This document shows positions 1 through 8,545 of a stretch of DNA of 64,000 nt, in pieces (position 1 is the stretch's first letter; each line of letters opens with the position of its first letter). Source of the DNA: Phycisphaerae bacterium. GTDB taxonomy: Bacteria > Planctomycetota > Phycisphaerae > FEN-1346 > JAACEH01. Where the stretch lies: positions 62,001-126,000 of the forward strand of contig JAAYDY010000099.1 of assembly GCA_012729015.1 (NCBI GenBank), in the 5' to 3' direction. The position numbers and the translations under genes were made by a program. The notes under the pieces were generated by a model. The model did no database searches. It worked only from the letters and a program-made list of their open reading frames with translations, and was not told where the DNA came from.

Positions 1-20
1 AGAAAATCGAGCAAAAACCG

Positions 21-56
21 GAGCCGCCCCTACGCTTGACGCTATTCTCAGACCAC
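21..56 (+). repeat. Half palindrome repeat with conserved tail
   Basis: The stretch starting GAGCCGCCCCTACG and continuing through CGCTATTC and CAGACC matches the right half and tail of the repeat at 19883-19916 with about three differences in 34 bases. The left palindrome arm is missing here, so this looks like a truncated copy. Confidence 0.6.
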
Positions 57-73
57 GGCGATTCTGCTCGCGG

Positions 74-376
74 TCATATCACGCCCAGCATCGAGAGCCC
101 CTGGAGCGTGAGGAACAGGGCTCCCATCGCGATGAGCACGACCGGCGTCAGCCACAGGGCGGCAAAGGTCCGCAGGTCGGCCCGTTGCGGGTCGCTCGGC
201 CCGCCAAAAGCCTGTTTGCAGCAACGGCCTTGAGACCCCGCAAAGACCCAAAAAGCCCGTGTTTCCATCCTTTTGCAACGGTCGCACCAGGAATTCCGAT
301 GTCGCCGAAGGGAATCACAACCTCTTTTATTGTAGCAGGTTACCTCTCCGGCAAGAACTTCTCCGACGGGGCTCAT
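74..376 (-). CDS. Possible small membrane protein (weak)
   Basis: This 100-codon frame ends in a clean hydrophobic segment (roughly residues 70-97, containing LWLTPVVLIAMGALFLT), preceded by a cysteine-containing stretch with CDRC and RCC. That layout, Cys-rich soluble part then a membrane helix, is what makes it stand out from the neighbouring noise. It vaguely recalls RseC/MucC-like redox membrane proteins, but no family motif is convincing. The start is an ATG without a clear Shine-Dalgarno site. It may equally be chance or the remnant of a gene. Confidence 0.2.
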   Translation of the reverse strand: MSPVGEVLAGEVTCYNKRGCDSLRRHRNSWCDRCKRMETRAFWVFAGSQGRCCKQAFGGPSDPQRADLRTFAALWLTPVVLIAMGALFLTLQGLSMLGVI

Positions 377-1437
377 TTGACGCCTTGCCGTTTGTGCGTA
401 GTGTTGCCGGTGGAGACGCCTAAAAGGGAGGTGAATCGCAAACGGACGTCGGGCGAGAACGGGCAACACAGGGCTGTCTGCGGCGGACGCGGCGGCCGAA
501 TCGAGAGCAACGATCCTCGTGTGATGCCGGTTCCCCTCGCCCCGATTCAGATCAGGACGCACCCGGACTTGGCCGTTTTCCTCTGGTGGTGTCGTGCCGA
601 GCGCTGGTCGTAAGCTAATGAGTCCGCCGGGTTCCCCTTGCTTCGTTGCCGGCGGAAAAAGCGGACCACGACGCAAAGACAAATCGGACTGGCCGCCAGG
701 AGTGCCGGGAAGGTGTTCGGGGTCGGACCTAAGGGGTGCAACGCTTTTGTTCGCACAATCTCCGCACGTCGGAATCCCCTTGGAAGCGGAGTCCTCCCCA
801 GGGAGCGTCGTACGCCGGAGGTCGCCCACGAGCCGCGCTGTCCGCGATCTGATCGAGCCAACCCTTTGCCGCCCTGTGCCGCGCAGCACATGCACCGTGA
901 GATGGTTTCTGCGGCGGGGCCTTGACAAGTTCATATGGCACATGCAGCCCTGTGGATCGGGCTGCGGTTGGTCGTCGGCGTCGAGACCGGCCTGCGGCAC
1001 ATGGCGGACCCGACTGCGCCGAGCATTGAGCTCAGCAGATCGTCCTCCCGACGCACTTCTGGGGTCCTGCGGCGAGAAGTCGCCGCGGATCCTCCGCGCG
1101 GGACGCGACGACGGTTACCGAAGCGCATACATCCGCGCCACGGTTGGAGTCCCGGTGCCGACGACCAGTGCCATCCTTTCCCGCTTGTGCATTCCACAGA
1201 CCGAGGTCACCGCGGATCGCCCTGCCTGCCTGTCTGCGGAGTCGCGTTCCCTGTATTGGAAACCCATTGATGACCTGCGGCCCAGGCGTCCTCGGTCGTG
1301 CCGATGCGGCTGCAACTGCGGTTCTCGGCCTGTCGCCGCGCCCGACTCGAACTCGGCGCAGGGGACCGGCCTTCTTCCAGGGGAGGGGGTGGTCAGGGCC
1401 GTGGCGAGGGTCCGATAAACGGCGTTTCGGCGAGATT

Positions 1438-1464
1438 GTAACAGATTACTATAGAATCAGTTAC
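1438..1464. promoter_or_regulatory. AT-rich imperfect inverted repeat
   Basis: Arms GTAACAGATT (1438-1447) and AATCAGTTAC (1455-1464) pair at nine of ten positions around a 7-base centre. It sits in an unusually AT-rich patch about 50 bases upstream of the promoter at 1517-1545, a plausible position for a regulator of the PEP-CTERM gene. That role is inference. Confidence 0.35.
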
Positions 1465-1516
1465 GAATCGCCCGGAATCCATGGCCCCGGTCTGCCCGAA
1501 AAAGAGCCCCGTTGAT

Positions 1517-1545
1517 TTGCGTTTGGGGCAAAACGGCTCTATAAT
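1517..1545 (+). promoter_or_regulatory. Sigma-70-type promoter of the PEP-CTERM gene
   Basis: TTGCGT (1517-1522) and a perfect TATAAT (1540-1545) are separated by 17 bases. Transcription would start near 1552, giving a leader of about 140 bases before the ATG at 1695. The leader contains a GGCCCG/CGGGCC hairpin (about 1560-1573). Confidence 0.7.
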
Positions 1546-1694
1546 ACTATCGGTTCATGGCCCGTGCGGGCCGTGGTCCATGCCTCGGGGGAGGCGCTAG
1601 ACGCAGGATCACTTCCAGGGTTACAGCGGTTCGGTCCTGCTCCGGATTGTCGTGTCCGCGCGCTTGCGGACCCAGTCGTATGGGGAGTCGAGCA

Positions 1695-2831
1695 ATGTCG
1701 AGGGGAATTCTCACAAACACCTTCTTGTGGTGCTGCGCCCTGGCTGCGGTGGCGGCCTTTGGCGCCACGTCCTATGGCGGGACGATTGCAGCGCCCTGGA
1801 CGGCCGACGAGTCGCCCAGGGTGGTGGTCGCCGATGCGACCCTCCGGGTTCCCGGCGCGCCGGCGGCGCTGCCGACGAAGCCGGTGGCTGCGGTCGATGT
1901 GCGCCTGCTGACGTGGAATACGGCCGACGACCTGCGCCTGGACGCCGGGTATCCTGCGGCGACGGACACGAGCCGGTTGCCTGCCGTCCTGTTCAGCGCG
2001 CCGGACATCGAGCCGCCGCACGCGAAAGTCTCCAAGTCCGCCAAGTACGAGATGGCCGATATCGGTGGCGATGAGATCGGCAATCCGCTGTGCGATTTCT
2101 CGTATCTGTCGCTCGGGCCGCAGATGTTCGTCATGGCCCGCAGCGGGCGGCCCACGGGCGACGCCCTGAAGTGGTCGCACGCTCCGGAAACGGCCCTGAG
2201 CTACGTCCGTCCGCACCGGAACCTCCAGGTCGGGTTCCAGATCGACAACGAAGGCGCCCGGTCGGGCGCCTCGGGCGACCTGGTCGGCACGTCGGTCGAG
2301 TTCGTCGATAACCTCAAGGTGGAACTGGACAGCAACGAGTTGCTGCCCTACAGCGCGGCGTTCGGCCAGATGGCCGAGAAGGGGCCCGAGCCGAAACGGC
2401 ATCCTGGGCGGGCTTTCAGCCTCGGCCTCAGCCTCGGCCTGCTTCCGGCGGCGATTGCCGATTCCAGCGTCAGTGCGACGGTGGTCGTCGGCGTCAGCAA
2501 CAACCCGGGGCCCTACATTGCGGTCGTGACCAACATCGAGGTGCCCGACGAGCGGGTCCAGGAGTCGTTCGAGCAGTCCGAGTACCTGCCGCCCGTGGTG
2601 AACCTGGTTGGCACCGGTGGCGGTCGCGGCGCCGGTTTCGGCGGCGGCAGCGTTGCCGACAGTGAGCTCCCCGGTGGCGGCGGTGGCGGTGGCGGCGGCG
2701 GTGGCGGCGGCAGCGGCACCGAGGGCAAGATCGAGATCATCCCCGAGCCCGTTCCGGAACCGACCACGATGCTCCTGCTCGGCGCGGGGCTGGCCACGCT
2801 GATTCGTCGTCGGCAGAGCCGTCGCGGCTGA
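1695..2831 (+). CDS. PEP-CTERM sorting domain exoprotein
   Basis: Protein of 378 aa. The ATG at 1695 is chosen because GGGGAG lies just upstream and it is followed directly by a signal peptide (hydrophobic core LWCCALAAVAAFGATS). The middle has no family I recognise. Near the C-terminus is a run of 13 glycines encoded by GGC/GGT codons, then a linker and the sorting tail: VPEPTT, a hydrophobic helix (MLLLGAGLATLI) and a basic cluster RRRQSRR. PEP-CTERM tails are cut and processed by an exosortase (EpsH/XrtA family), and such proteins usually reach the outer surface or matrix. No exosortase is in the window. A transcription terminator follows directly. Confidence 0.85.
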   Translation: MSRGILTNTFLWCCALAAVAAFGATSYGGTIAAPWTADESPRVVVADATLRVPGAPAALPTKPVAAVDVRLLTWNTADDLRLDAGYPAATDTSRLPAVLFSAPDIEPPHAKVSKSAKYEMADIGGDEIGNPLCDFSYLSLGPQMFVMARSGRPTGDALKWSHAPETALSYVRPHRNLQVGFQIDNEGARSGASGDLVGTSVEFVDNLKVELDSNELLPYSAAFGQMAEKGPEPKRHPGRAFSLGLSLGLLPAAIADSSVSATVVVGVSNNPGPYIAVVTNIEVPDERVQESFEQSEYLPPVVNLVGTGGGRGAGFGGGSVADSELPGGGGGGGGGGGGGSGTEGKIEIIPEPVPEPTTMLLLGAGLATLIRRRQSRRG

Positions 2832-2859
2832 TCGGCCGATATCCTTCGAAGTACCCTTG

Positions 2860-2898
2860 CAGGCGAGGCGTCCTCCGATGGCGTCTCGCCTGTTTTCT
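2860..2898 (+). terminator. Rho-independent terminator after PEP-CTERM gene
   Basis: Arms CAGGCGAG (2860-2867) and CTCGCCTG (2885-2892), extendable by G-T and C-G pairs, are followed at once by TTTTCT. It lies 29 bases after the stop codon. Confidence 0.8.
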
Positions 2899-3599
2899 GC
2901 GCCGAGGCCGGCGCGGAGCCGCCCACCATCGCCCACCCGAGCGTGCGGTTGAGACGGACATTGCAGAGGCGGCTGGCTGCACGTCCCGAGCCTCGTCGAG
3001 CGGCGAGCCGGCCGCGGCGTTGCTCAGCAGCGTGGTGGGCGCCGCACCAGCGCATGTGGTGTGCATCCGAAACCAGTGGTTTCGCGGAATGGGCGTTGAT
3101 GACGACGCACTGTGATCGCCAAGGAACGGTATCACGGGCGGGTGACGGAGGCGGGCCGCACAAACACGGAAGGCCGTTTCTGCATGGTCTCGGCAGATGC
3201 AGCCCCGGCCTCACAGTCGCACAGTATTTCGGCGGCACCGATCCTTCGGTGCGTTCGCCTCGCGCTCAAGGGCGGCTCAGGGGCCACGTGCGCCAGTCAA
3301 GGCGCCGACCACCACACGAAACGGCCTTCTCGTGCGGAACTCAAGATGAGGTGAGGCAAGTTGTGCGAAGCCGCCATCAGGGCCACCGGCTTCCGGCTCC
3401 ACGAGAGCCGGGCGGCTACAGGCCGGACCTTGCGACAGATGCCGTCGCGACGCCCGAATGCTCGCTGGACGAATGGGCGCCTGGCAGCATGTTGCGGGCA
3501 CGTCCCGCAACGGTCTCTCGGCCTCCGCATTCGGCGGCTGGCCGCAAGGTCTCCGGCGTCAACTCGCCCATCGGCCCCACAGCAGCCTGCCTCACCCTG
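2899..3599. other. Intergenic stretch, nothing recognised
   Basis: About 700 bases with only Arg/Pro/Ala-rich overlapping frames that lack initiation signals or domains. I see no RNA gene and none of the palindromic repeats found in the other large gaps. Confidence 0.45.
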
Positions 3600-3628
3600 T
3601 TGCTCATCCTCTCTACTGTCAGTATAGG
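3600..3628 (+). promoter_or_regulatory. Candidate promoter of dsbD-like gene
   Basis: TTGCTC (3600-3605), 17-base spacer, TATAGG (3623-3628). Distance to the ATG at 3783 is about 155 bases. Confidence 0.4.
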
Positions 3629-3782
3629 CCGGTTTCCGTACAAGTCAAACCGGCCGCGTCCGGGAAATCCGCGCCACCGGGCGACACGTTGCCGGCGTCG
3701 CCCTTCTCGCCTAGAATAGATGCGGCGTGGCGACGCGGCCGCGCACTGGAGCCGCCCTCGCTGTCGCAGGAGAGCACTGACC

Positions 3783-5615
3783 ATGACCTCGATGCCGTCG
3801 ATCGGGAGGACGCGCCTCGGACTGGTTCTCTGGTTCCTCGCGGTTCTGTTCGCCGGCGAGGCCCTGGGCGCCGTGGCCTCGGACAACGTGCTCCGGATTG
3901 AGCTGCCCGAGGTCGTCCTCGCCCCGGGCGGCGCTGCCGAGTTCTCCCTGCCCGTAACGATCCAGCCGCAGTACCACACCATGGCCCACCAGGTGTCCGA
4001 GGGGTACGTGCCGACGGAACTGACCCTGGGCGAGGGGGCTGCCCCGGGGTTCGCGCTCGAGGCGACCTATCCGGCTGGAGAGTCTCTGACCCTGCTCGAA
4101 GGCATGGACCCCATTGCCGTCTACCACGGTCGCGTGATCCTGCGTTGTCGCCTGGCGGCCCCGGCCGATGCGGCCGTCGGACCTTCCACGGTGCCGCTCG
4201 TGTTGCGCTACCAGGCCTGCACCGCGAGCACCTGTCTGCCGCCGACGACGCTGGCGGTGGCGTTGCCGGTGCGGATCGACGCGGCCGCGACGCCGACGGC
4301 CACAGCCAACGCCGCCCGGACGGCAGCCGACGACGCCGGAGACTCGGACGCCTGGCTCAGCCGGCTGCGCGACACCGGATGGGCCGGGCTTCTGGCCCTG
4401 GTGTTCGTGATGGGCATGGCCATGAACCTCACGCCGTGCGTCTTCCCGATTCTGCCGGTCACGATGGGTTTCTTCGCGTCGCAGGCCAGACGCAGCGCCG
4501 GCGCCACGGTGCTCCTGGCCGCCGTGTACGTCCTCGGCATGGCCGCGGTGTTCACGATCCTCGGTAGCGCCGCCGCCCTGGCCGGAAGCCAGATCGGCTG
4601 GGCCCTCCAGAGTCCCTGGGGCGTGGCCGTTCTGTGTCTGGTGCTTGCAGCCCTGGCGGCAAGCCTGTTCGGCGCGTTCGAGATCCGCGTCCCCACGTCG
4701 CTGCTGGGTTCGCTTCAGGGCCAGAGCGGCCTGCTGGGCGCGCTGGTGATGGGGGCGGCGGTCGGCCTGGTGGCGGCGCCGTGCGTGGGTCCGTTCGTGG
4801 CCGCCCTGATTATCTACGTTGGCGAACTCGGTGGCCGCATGGCGGCGCGCGGCGACGGCGTCCTGCTCCAGGCAGCCGCCGGCGGCGGGCTGTTCTTCGT
4901 CTTCGCCCTGGGCCTCGGCCTGCCGTACCTGGTACTCGGCACGTTCACGGGCCTCATCAGCCGCATCCCGCGCGGCGGTCCGTGGCTTGTGTGGGTGCGG
5001 AGCCTGCTGGCGTTTCCCGTGCTCGGGCTGATCCTGTACTTCCTGCGACCGTACGTGGGCGAGCCGCTGTTCTGGTGGAGCGTCGCGGCGCTGGCGCTGG
5101 CGGCCGCGGTGTACCTGGGCCTGATCCAGGGCCGCTCCATGCGACCCTGGTCGCGCGGGTTCCGCGTGGTGCGGGCCGTGGCGCTGGCGGCCCTGGCGGG
5201 CCTGGGCGTCGCCTTGATCCTCGGTGAAGCGATCCCGTCGTTGGAGCAGCGAGAGACGATTCTCTGGACCGCCTTCCGCGATGGAAGTCTGGCGGAGGCG
5301 AGCGATGCCGGCCGCCCGGCCGTGGTCTACGTCACGGCCGCTTGGTGCGTCAATTGCCGCGTCATGGAGCGCAAGGTCTTCAGCGACGACGAGGTCCGCC
5401 TTGCGGTCGAGGGGGTGCGTCTGCTGAAGATCGACGTGACGAGCGGCCCGCCGGCCGAGGGCACGGAAGCCGCGACGTTCTACGATCGCTTTGTCCACGG
5501 CGGCCCGCCGGTGGTGGTCTTCTACGACCGCCGCGGCAATGTCGTCGCCGAGCGCGCCGACCTGGGGCGCAAGGAGTTTCTGAGCCTGATCCGGCAGATC
5601 CAAGAGGCTCCGTAG
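3783..5615 (+). CDS. dsbD: Thiol:disulfide interchange protein, DsbD type
   Basis: Protein of 610 aa with the three-part DsbD layout: a periplasmic N-terminal domain (about residues 30-170) with the pair CTASTC followed by LPP, a polytopic membrane domain (about 195-470) with the two buried Cys in LTPCVFPILP and AAPCVGP, and a C-terminal thioredoxin domain with AAWCVNC near residue 520. In DsbD electrons pass from cytoplasmic thioredoxin through the membrane pair to the periplasmic domains, keeping DsbC-like isomerases or cytochrome c maturation factors reduced. All six expected cysteines are present. The ATG at 3783 follows AGGAG and starts a signal peptide. The next gene converges on it, 39 bases away. 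Confidence 0.93.
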   Translation: MTSMPSIGRTRLGLVLWFLAVLFAGEALGAVASDNVLRIELPEVVLAPGGAAEFSLPVTIQPQYHTMAHQVSEGYVPTELTLGEGAAPGFALEATYPAGESLTLLEGMDPIAVYHGRVILRCRLAAPADAAVGPSTVPLVLRYQACTASTCLPPTTLAVALPVRIDAAATPTATANAARTAADDAGDSDAWLSRLRDTGWAGLLALVFVMGMAMNLTPCVFPILPVTMGFFASQARRSAGATVLLAAVYVLGMAAVFTILGSAAALAGSQIGWALQSPWGVAVLCLVLAALAASLFGAFEIRVPTSLLGSLQGQSGLLGALVMGAAVGLVAAPCVGPFVAALIIYVGELGGRMAARGDGVLLQAAAGGGLFFVFALGLGLPYLVLGTFTGLISRIPRGGPWLVWVRSLLAFPVLGLILYFLRPYVGEPLFWWSVAALALAAAVYLGLIQGRSMRPWSRGFRVVRAVALAALAGLGVALILGEAIPSLEQRETILWTAFRDGSLAEASDAGRPAVVYVTAAWCVNCRVMERKVFSDDEVRLAVEGVRLLKIDVTSGPPAEGTEAATFYDRFVHGGPPVVVFYDRRGNVVAERADLGRKEFLSLIRQIQEAP

Positions 5616-5654
5616 GGTCGGGGGGCGTTCGATTCGTCGCTGCGCGGCGACGCG

Positions 5655-8327
5655 TCAGCGTGACCGGGCCATGAGCACGTGCAGCGCCTCGTAGAGGACC
5701 AGGAGCGTGGCCAGAGCGAGCAACTCGGGCCAGAGTTCGGCGCGTCGTGTGGCGGCGACGGCCAGCGTCCGCGCGTCGGCGGGCGACTGGAGCACGCGGC
5801 CGCCGCCGGCCGTCGCGATGGCCTCGAGCGTGCGGCGGTCGATGCCCAGGCGTCGGAACTCCGCCGACGGGCCGGTGCTCAGCGACCCGGCCGCCACGAC
5901 GTCGCGAGTCGTCTCGTCGCCGGCCGTGAGGGTGTACGCGTAGGTGCCGGTGGCGACGGGCTGCTGCAACCGCCACTGGCCGGGCCCCGCCGGAGGCACG
6001 TCCAGCACGATGGACAGCGCGTCGTCGCGAGAGTCCAGCGCGATCCGCATGGACGGCATCTCGGCGACGGCGTCCGGAAGCCGGCGGGCCTCAATCTCCA
6101 CCGTCAACCGTCCGCCGGGAGCGGCGACGCGGGCATCGTAATCGGCCGCCAGCGGCGGGGCCGACGCAGCCCACTCCATGGAGTTCACCACCGCCCGGCC
6201 GATGAACGGCTCGGCGAGCCACGCGCGGTTCGCCTCGATCCACGGCACGGGCCAGGCCACGACGCGGCCGAGGCCGTATCGCCAGGAGGCCGCCAGCGGA
6301 CGCCGTCGCGCGGCTGCCGCGGGCGACGCCTCGCGCGGATCGGCCCAGAGGTGCGTTCGGGCCTGCGTGCGCGGCTCGGTGGCCAGGTGCTGCGGAATCG
6401 GCGGCAGGGCGATCTGCGACGGTTCCGCCGGCAGCACCGGGGCTCGGTCGCCGACCGACGCCGGCGCGGGTCGCTCGTCGAGAATCGCCAGCGGCAAGTC
6501 CTCCAGGAACACGCGGGCCAGTCGGTTTCGCCCGTCGGGGGCCACCAGACCGTCGGCCACGTCGTAGAACCGTCCGCCGGAGTCGGCGGCCATGGCGTCG
6601 AGCCCGGGCCACGAGCCGCCGGCCGCCGTCGAGACCGCCGAGAGGCTGGCCCCGAGCCGCCGGACTTCGTCCGTCACGGCCGCACGGTCGAACGGTTCGC
6701 TCTCGCCGTCGCTGACGACGATGACGTGCCGCCGCACGGGCCGCCCGTCGGCGGTGGTCGCGGGCGTCGAGGCCAGTGCGGCCAGGGCCGCATGCAGTGC
6801 AGGGCCCATCCGCGTGCCGCCGCGAGCCTCCAGCTTCAGCAGCGGCAGACGCAGTCGTTCCCAGTGCTCGGTGCCCACGTCGGCCGCGGTGGTCTGGTGC
6901 TCGTGGTTGAACGCGACGAGCGACACGCGGTCGTCGTCGCTGAGCAGGGCGGCCACGCTGAGGACGGCGTCCTGGGCGAGGCGCAGCTTCGTCCCGCCGC
7001 GGACCGATTCGCTCATGCTCGCCGAGCGGTCGAGAACGATGGCCAGTTGAATGGGCGGCCGATCCTCGGGGTCGCTCTTGACCGGCAGCAAAGCATCCAG
7101 ACCGCTGCGCGCGTAACCGCCGAGGCCGAACGAGTTCCGTCCGCCCAGGACGACGAGCCCGCCGCCGGCGTCGGCCACGTAACGCCGCAGGGCGTCGAGC
7201 GTCTGCGACGACAGGGCATAGGCCGGCACGTCGGCCAGGACCACCGCCGCGAAGTCGGCCAGGGCGGCCGCGTCCGCCGGCATCGTCTCCGCGGCCACGC
7301 GCCGCACGGGCATCGACGGCGGCAGGATCGACGCGGCGGGTACGTCGTCGGTGTGCGTTTCGTCGCGGTACTCGACGACGAGCACGGGCCGGCGGTCGCC
7401 CACCTGGATCGTGAAAGGCCAGCGGTCGTCCTCGGGCGCCACATCGCCCGGCACCGAGTCCACGACCACCTCGCCGCGCAGGACCGCGGCGACAGGTCCG
7501 TCGCGGCCGGCGTCGGGCGCGGTCAGCGGGAAACTCAGCCATTTCGCGGTGCCAGCGGCAAGGGTTGCGGAAACGGTGGCGTCGTCATCGGCCGACGGCG
7601 ACGGCGCGCCGTCGTCGCGACGGGTGACCATTCGCACCACCACGGAGGCGTCCACGCTGGACCGGATCTCGGCTCGGACCGTGGCCGTCTGTCCGGGTTC
7701 GATGCGTGCCGGGCACACCAGGTCGGTGATCGCGACGTTGGCGGGCGGCGGGTCGGCGATCTTGGCCGCGGGGAGGCAGTAGACCCTCATGCCGCGGCGG
7801 TAGGCCTCGACGGCGGCATCGGTTGCGCGGCCGTCGGTCTGGCATCCGTCGCTGTACAGGAGCAGCGCGGTCCGCGGCGGGTCGGCGGCCAGGGCGGCCG
7901 CGGCCCGGAGGGCTTCCTCGATGTTCGTCTGGGCGCCGGTCGCGCGGCGACGGGTCAGCTCGACGGGTGTCGGCAGCGTGTCGCCCGGGGCGACGGCCAC
8001 CTGCGCGCCGCCGGAGAACGCCACGATGCCCATCTCGACCTCGGCGGGCAATTGCTCGCGGACCCACTGGGCGGCGACCGTCCAGGGTTCGCCCGTGCGC
8101 ATGCTGTGGCTGTCGTCGGCCACAAGGATCACGGTCGGCGCGCTGCCGGAGCGGACGTCGAGCCAGGGCCTCGCCACGGCGGCCGCCATGGCCGCGGCCG
8201 CCAGCGACAGGCACACGGCTGCGCGGCGACGCCGGGCGGCGAACCAGTCCTTCGACCGGATCAGCCGCAGAATCGCCCAGATCGACGGCGGAATCAGCAG
8301 CAGTGCAACCCAGTGGACGACACCCAT
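5655..8327 (-). CDS. Membrane protein with two von Willebrand A domains
   Basis: Protein of 890 aa. It begins with two membrane helices (about residues 5-20 and 35-55), then a VWA domain with metal site DDSHS, TNIEEAL and YSDG, a beta-rich region, a segment resembling a class I glutamine-amidotransferase-like fold (YVADAGGGLVVLGG), a second VWA domain with DRSAS, GGTRMG and VSDGE, another beta-rich part, and a last membrane helix near the C-terminus. Both VWA metal-ion sites look intact. Similar double-VWA proteins are common in planctomycetes, but their job is unknown. I chose the ATG at 8327 over the in-frame GTG at 8339 because GGAG lies 11 bases before the ATG and overlaps the GTG. Confidence 0.85.
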   Translation of the reverse strand: MGVVHWVALLLIPPSIWAILRLIRSKDWFAARRRRAAVCLSLAAAAMAAAVARPWLDVRSGSAPTVILVADDSHSMRTGEPWTVAAQWVREQLPAEVEMGIVAFSGGAQVAVAPGDTLPTPVELTRRRATGAQTNIEEALRAAAALAADPPRTALLLYSDGCQTDGRATDAAVEAYRRGMRVYCLPAAKIADPPPANVAITDLVCPARIEPGQTATVRAEIRSSVDASVVVRMVTRRDDGAPSPSADDDATVSATLAAGTAKWLSFPLTAPDAGRDGPVAAVLRGEVVVDSVPGDVAPEDDRWPFTIQVGDRRPVLVVEYRDETHTDDVPAASILPPSMPVRRVAAETMPADAAALADFAAVVLADVPAYALSSQTLDALRRYVADAGGGLVVLGGRNSFGLGGYARSGLDALLPVKSDPEDRPPIQLAIVLDRSASMSESVRGGTKLRLAQDAVLSVAALLSDDDRVSLVAFNHEHQTTAADVGTEHWERLRLPLLKLEARGGTRMGPALHAALAALASTPATTADGRPVRRHVIVVSDGESEPFDRAAVTDEVRRLGASLSAVSTAAGGSWPGLDAMAADSGGRFYDVADGLVAPDGRNRLARVFLEDLPLAILDERPAPASVGDRAPVLPAEPSQIALPPIPQHLATEPRTQARTHLWADPREASPAAAARRRPLAASWRYGLGRVVAWPVPWIEANRAWLAEPFIGRAVVNSMEWAASAPPLAADYDARVAAPGGRLTVEIEARRLPDAVAEMPSMRIALDSRDDALSIVLDVPPAGPGQWRLQQPVATGTYAYTLTAGDETTRDVVAAGSLSTGPSAEFRRLGIDRRTLEAIATAGGGRVLQSPADARTLAVAATRRAELWPELLALATLLVLYEALHVLMARSR

Positions 8328-8359
8328 GGCCCGTGGCACTCCGTGGAGAAGGTGACGGC

Positions 8360-8389
8360 ATTATAGGTCCAAGGGCAGGGGGGCGGAAA
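8360..8389 (-). promoter_or_regulatory. Candidate promoter of the VWA gene
   Basis: A perfect TATAAT lies on the minus strand at 8365-8360, about 33 bases before the start codon. The -35 is weak (TTTCCG, 18-base spacer). Confidence 0.4.
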
Positions 8390-8463
8390 TGGGAAAACGC
8401 GGGACCTCTTTGCTGGGGGTGTGTCCGAAGACTCTGGCCCCTGTGGCGGTCCTTTGCCGGAAC

Positions 8464-8545
8464 ACGTAGGTCGGGTCAACAGACCCGACGCACCGAAGCG
8501 GGCACGAACCGACGAATCCGTCGGGTCTGTTGACCCGACCTACGT
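8464..8545. repeat. 27-bp perfect inverted repeat
   Basis: The arms 8464-8490 and 8519-8545 are exact reverse complements, separated by 28 bases. Each arm itself contains a small hairpin, TCGGGTC/GACCCGA around AACA. The right arm carries the TAG stop of the DUF6602 gene. Confidence 0.9.

Larger units (their letters stand above)
1..1437. other. Region without a convincing gene
   Basis: Several open frames cross this stretch on both strands, but all are Arg/Pro/Ser/Cys-rich, mutually overlapping and without recognisable domains, as expected of random frames in GC-rich DNA. The only recognisable content is a half-copy of the GGGCGG palindromic repeat at the left edge and a weak small-ORF candidate at 74-376 on the minus strand. 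I found no tRNA-like T-arm. Confidence 0.5.

Noticed and set aside
594..1418. Long open frame on the plus strand in the first 1.5 kb
   Set aside because: Composition is Arg/Pro/Ser/Cys-rich without domain, initiation site or conserved pattern, and overlapping frames look just as long.
2671..2715. Glycine-codon run in the PEP-CTERM gene as a phase-variation tract
   Set aside because: The tract is built of mixed GGC/GGT triplets, so slippage would keep frame, changing only linker length.
2943..3719. Open frame between the PEP-CTERM gene and dsbD
   Set aside because: Low-complexity Arg-rich translation, no ribosome site, and it would run through the candidate dsbD promoter.
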